Shown here: positions 7,516 to 15,643 of the stretch, in pieces
How positions within the stretch are numbered: the stretch's first letter is position 1
Layout of the letters: the number at the start of each line of letters is the position of its first letter
Assembly: GCF_000427465.1 (NCBI RefSeq)
Contig: NZ_ATYB01000014.1
Coordinates: 1,201,570 to 1,265,569 of the forward strand
Direction: 5' to 3'
Length of the DNA stretch: 64,000 bases
Source of the DNA: Sinorhizobium arboris LMG 14919
GTDB taxonomy: Bacteria > Pseudomonadota > Alphaproteobacteria > Rhizobiales > Rhizobiaceae
Notes under the pieces: generated by a model
The model's input: the letters and a program-made list of their open reading frames with translations, nothing else
What the model was told of the DNA's origin: nothing
Database searches by the model: none
Made by a program: the position numbers and the translations under genes

Positions 7516-8916
7516 ATGTTTCTTTCCGTCTTCGACGTCTTCAAGATCGGTATCGGTCCTTCGAGCTCGCACACGATGGGACCAATGTCGGCCGCCAACA
7601 GGTTTCTCGATCTCATCCTGTCGGACGAATGGCCGCGACCGTCTCATGCGGCGGTCGCCAGCATCAAGGTAAGCCTCCATGGATCGCTGGCGCATACGGG
7701 CATCGGCCACGGATCGGGCAGGGCGGTCATTCTCGGCCTGATGGGCGAACGCCCTGATCTCGTCGACCCGGACCGGATGGACGAGATCATCGCGGAGGTG
7801 GAGCGCACGGGGCGCATCACTCCGCCGGGCCACCTGCCCTATCTATTTCAGCCGAAGGCCGATCTGGTCTTCGATAAGAAGGTACCGCTGCCGGGCCATG
7901 CCAACGGTATGTCGTTCTCCGCTTTCGACCGGGACGGACGGCTGCTTCTGAAGCGCATATACTATTCGATCGGCGGCGGCTTCGTGGTGACGGATACGGA
8001 GCTGGACGCCATGAGGGCGCAGAAGAACAAGACGGCCGGCGTCAAGGTGCCCTATCCCTTTGCCACGGCCCAGCAGATGCTCGACATGGCCGCCCGTTCC
8101 GGGCTGACGATCGCCCAGATGAAGCGGGCGAACGAGGAGTGCAGCATGTCTGCAGACGAGCTCGACGCCGGGCTCGACCGCATCTGGTCGGCGATGAACA
8201 GTTGCATCGACCGCGGCCTCAGCCAGGACGGGATTATGCCGGGCGGGCTGAAGGTCCGCCGGCGCGCCCGGGCCATCCACGACAAGTTGCAGGAGGAATG
8301 GCGCTCCAACAAGACCAATCCTCTGCTCGCCAACGATTGGCTGAGCGTTTATGCGATGGCCGTCAACGAGGAAAATGCCGCCGGCGGCCGGGTGGTGACG
8401 TCGCCGACGAATGGCGCGGCGGGTGTGGTTCCGGCGACGATCCGCTACTATCTGCACTTCCACGACGATGCCGATCAGGAGGGCATCCGCGATTACCTGC
8501 TGACCGCGGCGGCGGTCGGCGGTATCATCAAACATAACGCCTCGATTTCCGGCGCGGAGGTCGGCTGTCAGGGCGAAGTCGGATCGGCCTCGGCGATGGC
8601 CGCGGCGGGCCTTGCAGCCGTGATGGGCGGGACGCCCGAGCAGATCGAGAATGCGGCCGAGATCGCACTCGAACACCACCTCGGAATGACCTGCGATCCG
8701 GTCGCGGGCCTTGTCCAGGTGCCCTGCATCGAACGCAACGCCCTAGGCGCCGTCAAGGCCGTGACTGCCGCCTCGCTCGCGCTCAAGGGCGACGGCAAGC
8801 ATTTCGTACCGCTCGACGCCTGTATCGAGACGATGCGTCAAACCGGCGTGGACATGAACGAGAAGTACAAGGAGACATCGACCGGCGGACTCGCGGTCAA
8901 CGTCGTCGAGTGCTGA
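7516..8916 (+). CDS. sdaA: L-serine dehydratase (L-serine ammonia-lyase, iron-sulfur type)
   Basis: The enzyme converts L-serine to pyruvate and ammonia using a 4Fe-4S cluster. From the ATG at 7516 the product has 466 residues and begins [20 protein letters not shown], the family N-terminus. The small (beta) domain spans about 1-150 and the catalytic alpha domain about 180-460. Cluster cysteines sit in [11 protein letters not shown], in MTCDPVAG and in VPCIERNA. An in-frame GTG at 7438 has a stronger ribosome site (AGAAGGA), which would add 26 non-conserved residues; I prefer 7516 for family fit. A TAGGG-TTCGA-CCCTA palindrome lies at 7386-7400 in the promoter region. Confidence 0.92.
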   Translation: MFLSVFDVFKIGIGPSSSHTMGPMSAANRFLDLILSDEWPRPSHAAVASIKVSLHGSLAHTGIGHGSGRAVILGLMGERPDLVDPDRMDEIIAEVERTGRITPPGHLPYLFQPKADLVFDKKVPLPGHANGMSFSAFDRDGRLLLKRIYYSIGGGFVVTDTELDAMRAQKNKTAGVKVPYPFATAQQMLDMAARSGLTIAQMKRANEECSMSADELDAGLDRIWSAMNSCIDRGLSQDGIMPGGLKVRRRARAIHDKLQEEWRSNKTNPLLANDWLSVYAMAVNEENAAGGRVVTSPTNGAAGVVPATIRYYLHFHDDADQEGIRDYLLTAAAVGGIIKHNASISGAEVGCQGEVGSASAMAAAGLAAVMGGTPEQIENAAEIALEHHLGMTCDPVAGLVQVPCIERNALGAVKAVTAASLALKGDGKHFVPLDACIETMRQTGVDMNEKYKETSTGGLAVNVVEC

Positions 8917-9000
8917 GCGTAATCTGAAGCCGACGAGCCTGTGGACGAAGGCGCCCGCACGGCTTGACCGCAGCCGCCGGCCGGGTGTTGAAGATTTGCC

Positions 9001-9438
9001 ATGGCTTTGCATCTCATTAAGCTCTGTGTCGGCGCAGAATCCATCGACGACCTGCGCGAATGGGTCTCGCGCAAGGCGCTGGCGGCGATCGCCGCCGGGC
9101 AGCAGCCCCACTCCTTTCACACCACGCGGATGGTGCCCAAGCGCACGGAAGAGCTTCTCGCCGGCGGTTCGCTTTACTGGGTGATCAAGGGATATGTGCA
9201 GGCGCGTCAGCCGCTGATCAGCATAGAGACCTTCACCGACGGGGAGGGCATCGGTCGCTGCAATCTCATTCTCGGTCCGGAGGTCGTGGAGACGGAACTG
9301 CAGCCGCGTCGGGCTTTCCAGGGCTGGCGCTACCTCGAAGGCAAGGAAGTCCCGCGCGATCTTGCCTCGCTCGCCGCCGATGGCGGTGAGATGCCGTTGG
9401 AATTGCGGCGCGAACTTGCCGAACTCGGCTTGCTATAG
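9001..9438 (+). CDS. DUF1489 family protein
   Basis: The 145-residue protein starts MALHLIKLCVGAESIDDL and contains HTTRMVPKR, GSLYWVIKG and the RRAFQGWRYL block. Together these define DUF1489, a cytoplasmic alphaproteobacterial family of unknown role. Many members sit near metabolic genes without a known partner. It follows sdaA by 84 bp on the same strand and may be co-transcribed. There is no signal peptide, membrane segment or obvious catalytic motif. Confidence 0.8.
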   Translation: MALHLIKLCVGAESIDDLREWVSRKALAAIAAGQQPHSFHTTRMVPKRTEELLAGGSLYWVIKGYVQARQPLISIETFTDGEGIGRCNLILGPEVVETELQPRRAFQGWRYLEGKEVPRDLASLAADGGEMPLELRRELAELGLL

Positions 9439-9521
9439 CGACGAACATGCAGCAGTGGCGCATCCCGGTCCGAGCGGGACTAGAAAAACAATGTGCCGCC
9501 TCCCGCCTCCCAACCCATTAC

Positions 9522-9584
9522 AATCGATCACGTTCATGATTTTAGGCCGACCGGGCTGATTTTAGGCCGACCGGGCCTAAAATC
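9522..9584. repeat. Tandem 20-bp repeat ending in a perfect hairpin
   Basis: The segment starts with AATCGATCACGTTCATGATT (9522-9541), matched in inverse orientation at 26711-26730. Two tandem copies of GATTTTAGGCCGACCGGGCY follow (9538-9557 and 9558-9577). The second copy forms an 11-bp perfect hairpin with 9574-9584 around GACCG. Confidence 0.75.
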
Positions 9585-9592
9585 ATCTTGAT

Positions 9593-9862
9593 CTAGTGCA
9601 GGCGCATTCTGAGGGGGTGGCTGCGACCCGGTGTCGCAACGTGCAGATGGATGTTCGCCCGAGGCTGCGTCGAACGCCAGGCACGAGCGCCGTGGGTGAG
9701 GAGCATGCCCACCAGATCGCGCGTCTTTGCTTTGGACCGGTTCAGGCCGATGTCGGCAATGCGCATTGCCGCTTCATGCAGCGGATGCAGCCGAATTCGC
9801 GAAGACCTTGCTTTCCGTTCGGGCATCAGGGTGTCGCCGGGGACGTTCTCGTTCACTGCCAT
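9593..9862 (-). CDS. Small basic protein of unknown function
   Basis: An ATG at 9862 preceded by GAGGT at good spacing opens an 89-residue frame starting MAVNENVPGDTLMPERKARS. The protein is basic, with RLHPLHEAAMRIADIGL and KTRDLVGMLLTHGARAW as amphipathic stretches and a His/Arg-rich end. There are no cysteines and no recognised motif. It is isolated between two intergenic repeats, the 9522 element at its 3' end and a palindrome at 9923 at its 5' end. I think it is a real but uncharacterised gene, chiefly from its ribosome site. Confidence 0.45.
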   Translation of the reverse strand: MAVNENVPGDTLMPERKARSSRIRLHPLHEAAMRIADIGLNRSKAKTRDLVGMLLTHGARAWRSTQPRANIHLHVATPGRSHPLRMRLH

Positions 9863-9922
9863 GCTGACCTCGTTACGCTATACAAATCCGAGGAGGACAG
9901 CCGGAAAAACGCCCGGCTGCCG

Positions 9923-9965
9923 CTACAGCGCCGCGCGATTCGTTACGCGCGGAAGGTCGCTGTAG
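9923..9965. repeat. Rhizobial palindromic repeat, copy 1
   Basis: Outer arms CTACAGCG (9923-9930) and CGCTGTAG (9958-9965) flank inner arms CCGCGCG and CGCGCGG, with an asymmetric AAGGT in the right half. The same plan recurs at 17222, 19215 and 29342. Confidence 0.8.
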
Positions 9966-10012
9966 CACTTTGATCCGCTGCGTGCTTTTGAACATGCAGC
10001 AGATGGCGTCTC

Positions 10013-11467
10013 TTACTGCTGGCTCGCCCAGCAAGCGAAGCCTTTCTTCTTCAATGCCTTGCATGCGTTGACGGCCTTGTCCTGATCGTCGAAGCCGCCG
10101 AAACGGGCACGGTAGACCTGAGCTCCACCATTGCTGAACGCGACCGTGAAGGGGGTGGCGTTCAGCAACGCCTTGCCGCCCTTTTCCTTGGCATTGTCGA
10201 GCAGCGTCATGGCTTGCGTCTTGTCGGGCGTCGCGCCGATCTGGATGACCCAGCCCTGCATACCGAGACTCGCTTCGGTTTGGGCTTCCGCCTTGGCGGG
10301 TGCCGTTTCAGCCGTCGCGACGGAGTTGGTGATCTGCGTGTCGACGTCGCCGGCAAGCCTGGCGCTCTGGGCATCGAGCGTATTCGGCGCGGCCTTGGTA
10401 CGCAGCACGGGGTTGTCGGAGGCAGGCTCGGTCGATGCATAGGCCATTTCGACGCCCCTGGCGCTTTCCCCGGTATAGCGGAAATCCGGAACAGGCCCCG
10501 TATTCGGCAGGTTCGTGGCCGCCGACGCGACAGCCACCGCTTCCGCCACAGGTGCGGCAGGAACCTCGGCGATCAGATTGCCGCTGCCGCGGCGCGATGC
10601 GGCAGGCATGTATTTGGCGACCAGCTTGCGCATCTGTGCATCGCGTGCGCCGCCCGACGTACCGCCCATGACGACCGCCACGATGCTGCGCCCGTCGAAC
10701 TGCGCCGAGGTGACAAGATTGAAACCGGAAGCGCGCGTATAGCCTGTCTTGATACCGTCCACCCCACGAACATTGCCGAGCAGCCGGTTATGGTTGCCGA
10801 TCGTCTGCTTGCCGAACCGGAAGCTGCGCGTGGAGAAATAGTCGTAATATTGCGGGAAGTGCTGCCGGAGCGCGATGCCGAGGCGGGCCTGGTCGCGGGC
10901 TGTCGTCCGCTGTTCGGAATTGGGCAGGCCATGGGCGTTGCGATAGGTCGTACGCGTCATGCCGAGCGCGCGCGCCTTGTTGGTCATCATGCGGGCGAAG
11001 CGGTCCTCGGAACCACCCAGGAGCTCGCCGAGCGCCGTTGCCGCATCGTTGGCCGAGCGCGTCACCAGCGAGAGGATCGCCTGCTCGACGGTGATCGATT
11101 GACCGGCGCGCACGCCGAGCTTCGACGGCGGCTCCGCCGAGGCCTTCTTGGAAAAGGGCACCGGCGTGTTCTTGCTGATCCGCCCGGCTTCCAACGCCTC
11201 GAAGGCGAGGTACAGCGTCATCATCTTCGTCAGCGAGGCCGGATAGCGTAGTTGGTCAGCGTCCTCGCCGTAGAGAACCTTGCCGGTCTTCGCGTCGACG
11301 ACGATGCCGGCATATTTGGGATTGGCGAAGGCGGGTGCCGAAAAGGTCAGCACGGCGATCAGGCCGGCGAGAAAAATCCGCCCCATAACTTCAGAAAAGA
11401 CGCCAAATGGGCGTTTCGCGGGACCAAAAACAACGGATTGAGACACTGTATTGCTCTTCATTCTCAT
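10013..11467 (-). CDS. D-alanyl-D-alanine carboxypeptidase (PBP5/6-like) with C-terminal SPOR domain
   Basis: This periplasmic enzyme trims the terminal D-Ala from peptidoglycan stem peptides. From the ATG at 11467 it has 484 residues: a long signal region ending near SAPAFA-NPKYAG (about residue 48), a peptidase_S11 domain, a low-complexity linker and a C-terminal SPOR domain (about 400-484, QGWVIQIGAT...YRARFGGF). The serine-active motifs are present in order: SLTK (SxxK), SAN (SxN) and KTGYT (KTG). The SPOR domain would target septal denuded glycan. The start is uncertain: the frame extends to 11572, and the Met at 11386 also precedes a usable signal peptide. Confidence 0.9.
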   Translation of the reverse strand: MRMKSNTVSQSVVFGPAKRPFGVFSEVMGRIFLAGLIAVLTFSAPAFANPKYAGIVVDAKTGKVLYGEDADQLRYPASLTKMMTLYLAFEALEAGRISKNTPVPFSKKASAEPPSKLGVRAGQSITVEQAILSLVTRSANDAATALGELLGGSEDRFARMMTNKARALGMTRTTYRNAHGLPNSEQRTTARDQARLGIALRQHFPQYYDYFSTRSFRFGKQTIGNHNRLLGNVRGVDGIKTGYTRASGFNLVTSAQFDGRSIVAVVMGGTSGGARDAQMRKLVAKYMPAASRRGSGNLIAEVPAAPVAEAVAVASAATNLPNTGPVPDFRYTGESARGVEMAYASTEPASDNPVLRTKAAPNTLDAQSARLAGDVDTQITNSVATAETAPAKAEAQTEASLGMQGWVIQIGATPDKTQAMTLLDNAKEKGGKALLNATPFTVAFSNGGAQVYRARFGGFDDQDKAVNACKALKKKGFACWASQQ

Positions 11468-11709
11468 ATCAGGGGTGCCGTCCGGACGCCGTCTCCGGAT
11501 ACGGCCTTTCCTGAGACAGTATCGTGATAGCGTTACCAATCGGTTTATGATGAATGATTGGTAGCCCGTCACGGGTCGTTTCGTTCAGGATCGGCACCGT
11601 CAGCCCGCACGAGATCACGATGATCAGACAGCTCGGCCGAAGCCCCGCACACTCCCCCTCATCTCGCCTCTAGCCGGCGGACTGGCTGCATCACGACTCT
11701 TCGTCAAAA

Positions 11710-12438
11710 TCACGGCACGCGATGCGCACGGACGTAAGTTTCTATCGAATTTTCGATGGTACGCCACTGCGGCAGCAACCTGCTGGAGAAACGGTAGAGA
11801 ATGATGAGGTCCTTGCCCATGTGAACGTCGCGCTGACAATCGGCGCTGGTCGAAGCTGCGGGACTCTCGGGCAGCACGCAGCGCAGCACATAGGGAGCGC
11901 GCCCATCCCTTTCGGCGGTGAAGAAGGCTTCGCCGGCGTAGCTGGAGTCCGGCTCTGCATCGTATCTGGTCAGCCCCCCTGGGCCGGCCTGTGGTGTATC
12001 TTGCAGGACATGGCGATAGACGGGAGCGAGGCGCCCTGACATGTCGCGCGACATCGTGCTCTGTGCAATCTGCAGGAAAATCAGGTTTTCCGGCCGGGTG
12101 ATGTCGTCGAACAGTGGCCGCGTCTCTTCGCTGTAGCCTTGAAGCCCTGGCCAGGTGAGGTAGAGATCCACGCGCTCGGCGATGCCGGTGGCCCGTTGAT
12201 TTTCGAAGCGAATGACATTCGCAGGCAGGCGCAAGTGATCCTGGCCGATGAAGATGTCGTAGGTCTCGCGGCTTGCCGTGTGGCCGGCCTGCGCGAGGTA
12301 TTCGCCGAACCAGCGTCCGGAAAACGAAAGGGCGGTCGTCAGTACAAAGAGGATCACGACCAATGCCGCCGCCTTGTAGACGACGCGGGAGGAAAGGAGC
12401 GGCAGGAGTTCCGGTTCGGGAATGTGGGGCGGTTTCAT
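11710..12438 (-). CDS. Membrane-anchored exported protein of unknown function
   Basis: From the ATG at 12438 the product has 242 residues. A short proline-rich N-terminus (MKPPHIPEPELLPLLSS) precedes one membrane segment at about 23-44, so most of the protein should be periplasmic. The soluble part includes RETYDIFIGQDHLRLPANVIRFENQ and a C-terminal RDVHMGKDLIILYRFSSRLLPQWRTIE. Two cysteines in the C-terminal half (LRCVLPES, SADCQRD) could form a disulfide. I do not recognise a domain. The longer frame to 12765 runs antisense through a terminator region and is not used. Confidence 0.65.
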   Translation of the reverse strand: MKPPHIPEPELLPLLSSRVVYKAAALVVILFVLTTALSFSGRWFGEYLAQAGHTASRETYDIFIGQDHLRLPANVIRFENQRATGIAERVDLYLTWPGLQGYSEETRPLFDDITRPENLIFLQIAQSTMSRDMSGRLAPVYRHVLQDTPQAGPGGLTRYDAEPDSSYAGEAFFTAERDGRAPYVLRCVLPESPAASTSADCQRDVHMGKDLIILYRFSSRLLPQWRTIENSIETYVRAHRVP

Positions 12439-12584
12439 GGCTGCGCCGTCCGCTACGATGCCTGATGGGGGGCGCGTTCTATCCGGCCGAATCCTGCTCG
12501 ATAATCCTGGCCCGCGGAATTCGTTCACGGCCAATGCTCGTCCAACTTGGTTAATATTGGGTGAAGCGCGGCAATGTCTGCGCC

Positions 12585-12660
12585 TCAAGAAAAGAAATGG
12601 CCGGTTCCAGGGAACCGGCCGGGACCTCGGTTTGGAAGGGACAAGTACCGACCGAGGTCC
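12585..12660 (-). terminator. Two tandem hairpins, second with T-rich tail (minus strand)
   Basis: Read leftwards from the protease gene, a 10-bp stem GGACCTCGGT/ACCGAGGTCC (12622-12631 with 12651-12660) comes first. A perfect 10-bp stem GGCCGGTTCC/GGAACCGGCC (12599-12608 with 12611-12620) follows, then a minus-strand ATTTCTTTTC tail. This is a good terminator for the gene at 12698-13306. Confidence 0.7.
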
Positions 12661-12697
12661 GATCGGGGCACGGGTCAATGCGGGCGCCTGTTCGGCA

Positions 12698-13306
12698 TTA
12701 CCTCGCGCTGACGCTGCCGACGGCGAGAGCGCGGCCATCCTGAAGTTTGACCCAGCGCCCGGCATGCTCCGAGGACTGCCGCTTCAGGTAGGTATATTCC
12801 GTGTCCGACCAAAGCAGCACCTTGCTGCGCATGTTGTCGAGAATGAAGTCGCCGCGGTCGGTGCGGACCGTCAGGACGGCATGGCCGTCGCCGTTCGGCT
12901 GCAGGACGACGGTGATCAGGAGGTCGGCAGGTGAGAAGCCGCTTTCGATCAGCTTGCGGCGCTTCAGTAACACGTAATCCTCGCAGTCGCCGACCGTATC
13001 CGGATAGGACCAGACCTCCTCGACGCCGTGGATCTCCATGTCGGTCATCGGGGTGATCGCCTGGTTCACCTCGTAGTTGACCTCGAGGATCTTCCGCCAG
13101 CCCTCGCGTGTCAGTACGGCCGGGCCATGGTCCGCGCCGGTGGCCGCGCATTCGGAGGAATTGGTCTTGCAGAACTCATAATGGCCTATCGGCGGGTTGG
13201 TCGCGCCGCCGACCGTCATGTTCGCCGACACCGCATATGCCGGACCAGCCATGAGGCCGGCGGCAAGGGTTGCGGCAGCGATCGCCATGTTGATGATTGT
13301 GCGCAT
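12698..13306 (-). CDS. Periplasmic transglutaminase-like cysteine protease (BTLCP family)
   Basis: The 202-residue protein starts MRTIINMAIAAATLAAGL with a signal peptide cleaved near AYA-VSANM. It carries the bacterial transglutaminase-like cysteine protease triad pattern: Cys in DTVGDCEDYVLLKR, His in NGDGHAVLTV, and Asp in DFILDNM. Homologues such as LapG work in the periplasm and can release adhesins under c-di-GMP control, but no LapD-like partner is adjacent. This family is common in rhizobia, often without a known substrate. A strong GGGGAGA ribosome site supports the ATG at 13306, and a hairpin terminator follows. Confidence 0.85.
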   Translation of the reverse strand: MRTIINMAIAAATLAAGLMAGPAYAVSANMTVGGATNPPIGHYEFCKTNSSECAATGADHGPAVLTREGWRKILEVNYEVNQAITPMTDMEIHGVEEVWSYPDTVGDCEDYVLLKRRKLIESGFSPADLLITVVLQPNGDGHAVLTVRTDRGDFILDNMRSKVLLWSDTEYTYLKRQSSEHAGRWVKLQDGRALAVGSVSAR

Positions 13307-13872
13307 ATTTGTCTCCCCGTTGTGGTTCGACATTGGCACGGAGTTTTTTACCGGCGGCGAAGATCGGAAGTAAAATCAAGAACAAACTCGAATAACATAA
13401 GAATAAAAGTTGATGGGAACTGTAATAAAATTCGACTCAAATTTTATCGAAATTTGCGCTGCTTACCGGAGGTCGCCGAAGAAAGGCAGCGGGAAACCCG
13501 TATAAGCTATTGAAACATTTTGGCAAATTATGGCTGGCGCGCGGAGGTGGAGACGCGGATACACGCGCAGGCAGCCGTGAGGCGGTGGCTGCGGTTGGCG
13601 TCGAAGGCTGCGCTGGAGTAGGATCAGCCCGCCCTGAAGTGTAACGTCCGGTTTACTACAAAGTAGTTCCGTTGCCGGTGCAACACGGAAGGGCTGATTT
13701 TGGCATGCCGCTGTTCTCTGAATCGCGGAGAAGCGCCGACTTCGTCTTGCGTCCTTCCGGACGCAAGCCGCAGCGCACTTTTTCCGGAGCCACGCCACGG
13801 CGAAGGCTGGTCCAGGGCGGCCGTTGACGCAAGCGTCTCTTCTTCAAATCATTCTCGGCTTTCTTCGGGCAT
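13307..13872. other. 566-bp spacer, no supported gene
   Basis: The stretch contains an AT-rich promoter-like segment next to the protease gene (13350-13450), a TTACTAC...GTAGT small palindrome near 13654, and the repeat block at 13759-13789. Short open frames on both strands lack ribosome sites and plausible protein composition, so I call no gene. Confidence 0.5.
13759..13789. repeat. Second copy of the GGACG-CCGC-GCGC-CTTTT block
   Basis: This 31-bp block aligns with 951-982, keeping GGACG, CCGC, GCGC, CTTTT and GGAG in order. It is flanked on the left by GTCCTTCC, making a small GTCC/GGAC palindrome. Confidence 0.35.
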
Positions 13873-14481
13873 TTACAGAAACTCTGTCAGTGCCTCGCGG
13901 GACTGGATGCCGGAGAATTCGATAGCGACGCCTTCCTGGAAGTGACGGACGATCCTGCCCTTCATGTTCCCGAGCTTGACCGGCGCTCCTAAGGCGGGCC
14001 GTATGTCGATGTCGATCGCGGCACCGGAGAGCGAGAGGTCGATGATCCGGCAGCTGTATCTCTCGCCGGTCTCGACTGTGAGTTCCGTCAATGTCTTGCG
14101 CGGCGCAAGCCGGTCATGACGCCGGTCCTCCGGAAGGCCCAGTTCGTGTTTGTTTGCGATCCAGGTCAACTGGGCCGCAAGCTTCTCGCGTTTGCGTTCA
14201 GTGGCGTTGAGCTGGATCACGAACGCGTCGTCCGCAATGCGCGACACTGTGCCTTCGAGGCGGCCGACATGGTCGACATAGGCTATGATCCGCTCACCGC
14301 CGCGCGGGCGCGCGGGGGAGGCGAAAAGAACGTCGCCCGGCGACATCTCCAATGCGGTACAGTCATATTCCTCATGGTTCGCAAGCATCAGTCGCCCCGA
14401 AAGATTAACCGAAACGCGCTGAAACGCGCTTTCCTGATGTGGTTTCCGGGCGCCGTTTTGCGCATGCTGGAAGGAGAACAT
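13873..14481 (-). CDS. PilZ-domain protein (two PilZ-like modules)
   Basis: This 202-residue cytoplasmic protein appears to hold two PilZ-like units. The N-terminal unit (about 20-95, RVSVNLSGRLML) has a weakened second motif (EMSPGDV). The C-terminal unit (about 120-200) carries RRHDRLAPRK and DLSLSGAAI, matching the RxxxR and DxSxxG c-di-GMP-binding signatures. This predicts a c-di-GMP receptor, probably affecting surface polysaccharide or motility. A GTG two codons upstream (14487) is an alternative start. The neighbouring PAS protein gene on the same strand lies about 210 bp upstream. Confidence 0.82.
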   Translation of the reverse strand: MFSFQHAQNGARKPHQESAFQRVSVNLSGRLMLANHEEYDCTALEMSPGDVLFASPARPRGGERIIAYVDHVGRLEGTVSRIADDAFVIQLNATERKREKLAAQLTWIANKHELGLPEDRRHDRLAPRKTLTELTVETGERYSCRIIDLSLSGAAIDIDIRPALGAPVKLGNMKGRIVRHFQEGVAIEFSGIQSREALTEFL

Positions 14482-14689
14482 GATCACTCTGCGATGGATA
14501 TATTTTGCAGGCGAAAGTATAGAGTGCAGCGGTTAATAGAAGGTTCGCTGTTCAGCTTGCACATCGGCCTTCGGCAATCGAGTTCCGGAAAGCACGACGC
14601 GCGGATTCGACGAGCCAGGGCTTCTTTTGAGCGTCCCTTTGGACGCCCTGCTTTCTGAGCATCTCGCTTCTCTCCGAAGCGATGCCGGC

Positions 14690-15301
14690 TCAGTTTCGTC
14701 TCCCACCCGCGAAGACGCGCAGATGCAGTGTCTCGCGGATTGGGCGATCGTAAGCGTTGGGGATGGCGGTCACGCCGCCGGTCGCGGCTCGTTCTGACGC
14801 AGGAAATGGCTCCGCATCGACGGCGCGCCAGTCGTCCAGGACAAGGTACTGCAAGGGCTTCATGTGTAGCCACATCGGACGTGACAGCGGTGACAGCGCT
14901 CCGAGCACGCGGTCGCCCGTTCCGTCGGGAGAGGCGAGGGGGGTGAGCAGGATTTCCACTTCCAGACATTCCCCGGTAGCGGTTGCCCCCGAGGCGGCCA
15001 CGAGCATCGGCGTGCATCGTTTCATGACCTGACCGGCGATGCTGGCAGCCTCCTCCTGCTGTTCGCTGAGCCACAAGGCGGAGAATTGCCGGTGGCGAAG
15101 TTCGTCGCCGAACAGGCCGCAGATGTGGGTGCCGGCGAGACGAAAGTGTATGCTGCCGTCCGCATGCCCTTGGAGAATAAAGACGTTCGGCAGAAGCGAA
15201 CGAATATCTGCCGGTTGGATTTCGTCACGGCGCGGGAGATCGCGGTCGCCTCGGACATCGTTCCAATATTGAAACAGCTCCACCGTCGTTCTGCTGCGCA
15301 T
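14690..15301 (-). CDS. PAS-domain (PAS_5-like) protein
   Basis: From the ATG at 15301 the product has 203 residues starting MRSRTTVELFQYWNDVRGDR. It contains RDEIQPADIRSLLPNVFIL and FRLAGTHICGLFGDELRHR, the signature of the PAS_5 family found mainly in alphaproteobacteria. A single PAS fold occupies most of the chain, with no kinase, cyclase or DNA-binding domain, so it is a stand-alone sensor module of unknown ligand. In-frame starts at 15382 and 15544 exist; the one chosen matches the domain boundary. It lies upstream of a PilZ gene, hinting at shared signalling. Confidence 0.7.
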   Translation of the reverse strand: MRSRTTVELFQYWNDVRGDRDLPRRDEIQPADIRSLLPNVFILQGHADGSIHFRLAGTHICGLFGDELRHRQFSALWLSEQQEEAASIAGQVMKRCTPMLVAASGATATGECLEVEILLTPLASPDGTGDRVLGALSPLSRPMWLHMKPLQYLVLDDWRAVDAEPFPASERAATGGVTAIPNAYDRPIRETLHLRVFAGGRRN

Positions 15302-15504
15302 GTTGCGGTCCGGTCCCTGTTGCGGCGCAGATCGTATCAAATCGAGACGGCCTGCGACCTTTTGCGTGATCCTGAAGTGCATGGAGCGATTTTCGTGCCA
15401 CGGCAAAATTAAGGTTAACGGCCGGTTTCGATTGCGCTCGACGCCGACGGCTGTCATTCCATTCGGCAGGACTTCACGAAGGTTTGCCTTCAGCACATCG
15501 ACTG
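15302..15504. other. Spacer between the PAS gene and the candidate small RNA
   Basis: The minus-strand frame of the PAS gene continues open through here but with less conserved-looking composition. I found no clear promoter of the TTGACA/CTATAT type on the plus strand. It may hold the 5' part of the small RNA that ends at 15560. Confidence 0.35.
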
Positions 15505-15560
15505 ACGCGCCGCGGACCGGCGCGTGACGCCGTTCAGTTTTCACTGGACGGCCTTTTTTT
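15505..15560 (+). ncRNA. Candidate small RNA 3' end (two hairpins plus terminator)
   Basis: A perfect 8-bp hairpin ACGCGCCG/CGGCGCGT (15505-15512 with 15518-15525) is followed after three bases by a terminator hairpin and seven T residues. No plus-strand protein gene lies upstream that this could end, as the genes to the left are on the minus strand. The likely explanation is a short plus-strand transcript; its 5' end is unknown. Confidence 0.4.
15529..15560 (+). terminator. Orphan rho-independent terminator upstream of the rhomboid gene
   Basis: A 9-bp stem GCCGTTCAG/CTGGACGGC (one G-T pair; 15529-15537 with 15544-15552) closes on TTTTCA. It is followed by C and seven T residues. Confidence 0.8.
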
Positions 15561-15643
15561 GTTTGCTTATCCCTTTGCGCGCCACTGCGGGCGGTTCGCG
15601 GCCGTCTGAGCGCAACCGCAGCGACGGAAGAGAAGAGGGCAGC

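Noticed and set aside
9538..9577. Tandem 20-bp units considered as a minimal CRISPR array
   Set aside because: The copies are directly adjacent without spacers, there are only two, and no cas gene is present.
13463..13798. 111-codon minus-strand frame in the 13.3-13.9 kb spacer
   Set aside because: No ribosome site, Arg/Pro/Cys-rich noise composition, and it covers a dispersed repeat.
15524..15643. N-terminal extension of the rhomboid protein
   Set aside because: It would translate through the terminator hairpin and T run; the ATG at 15644 has a ribosome site and normal family length.
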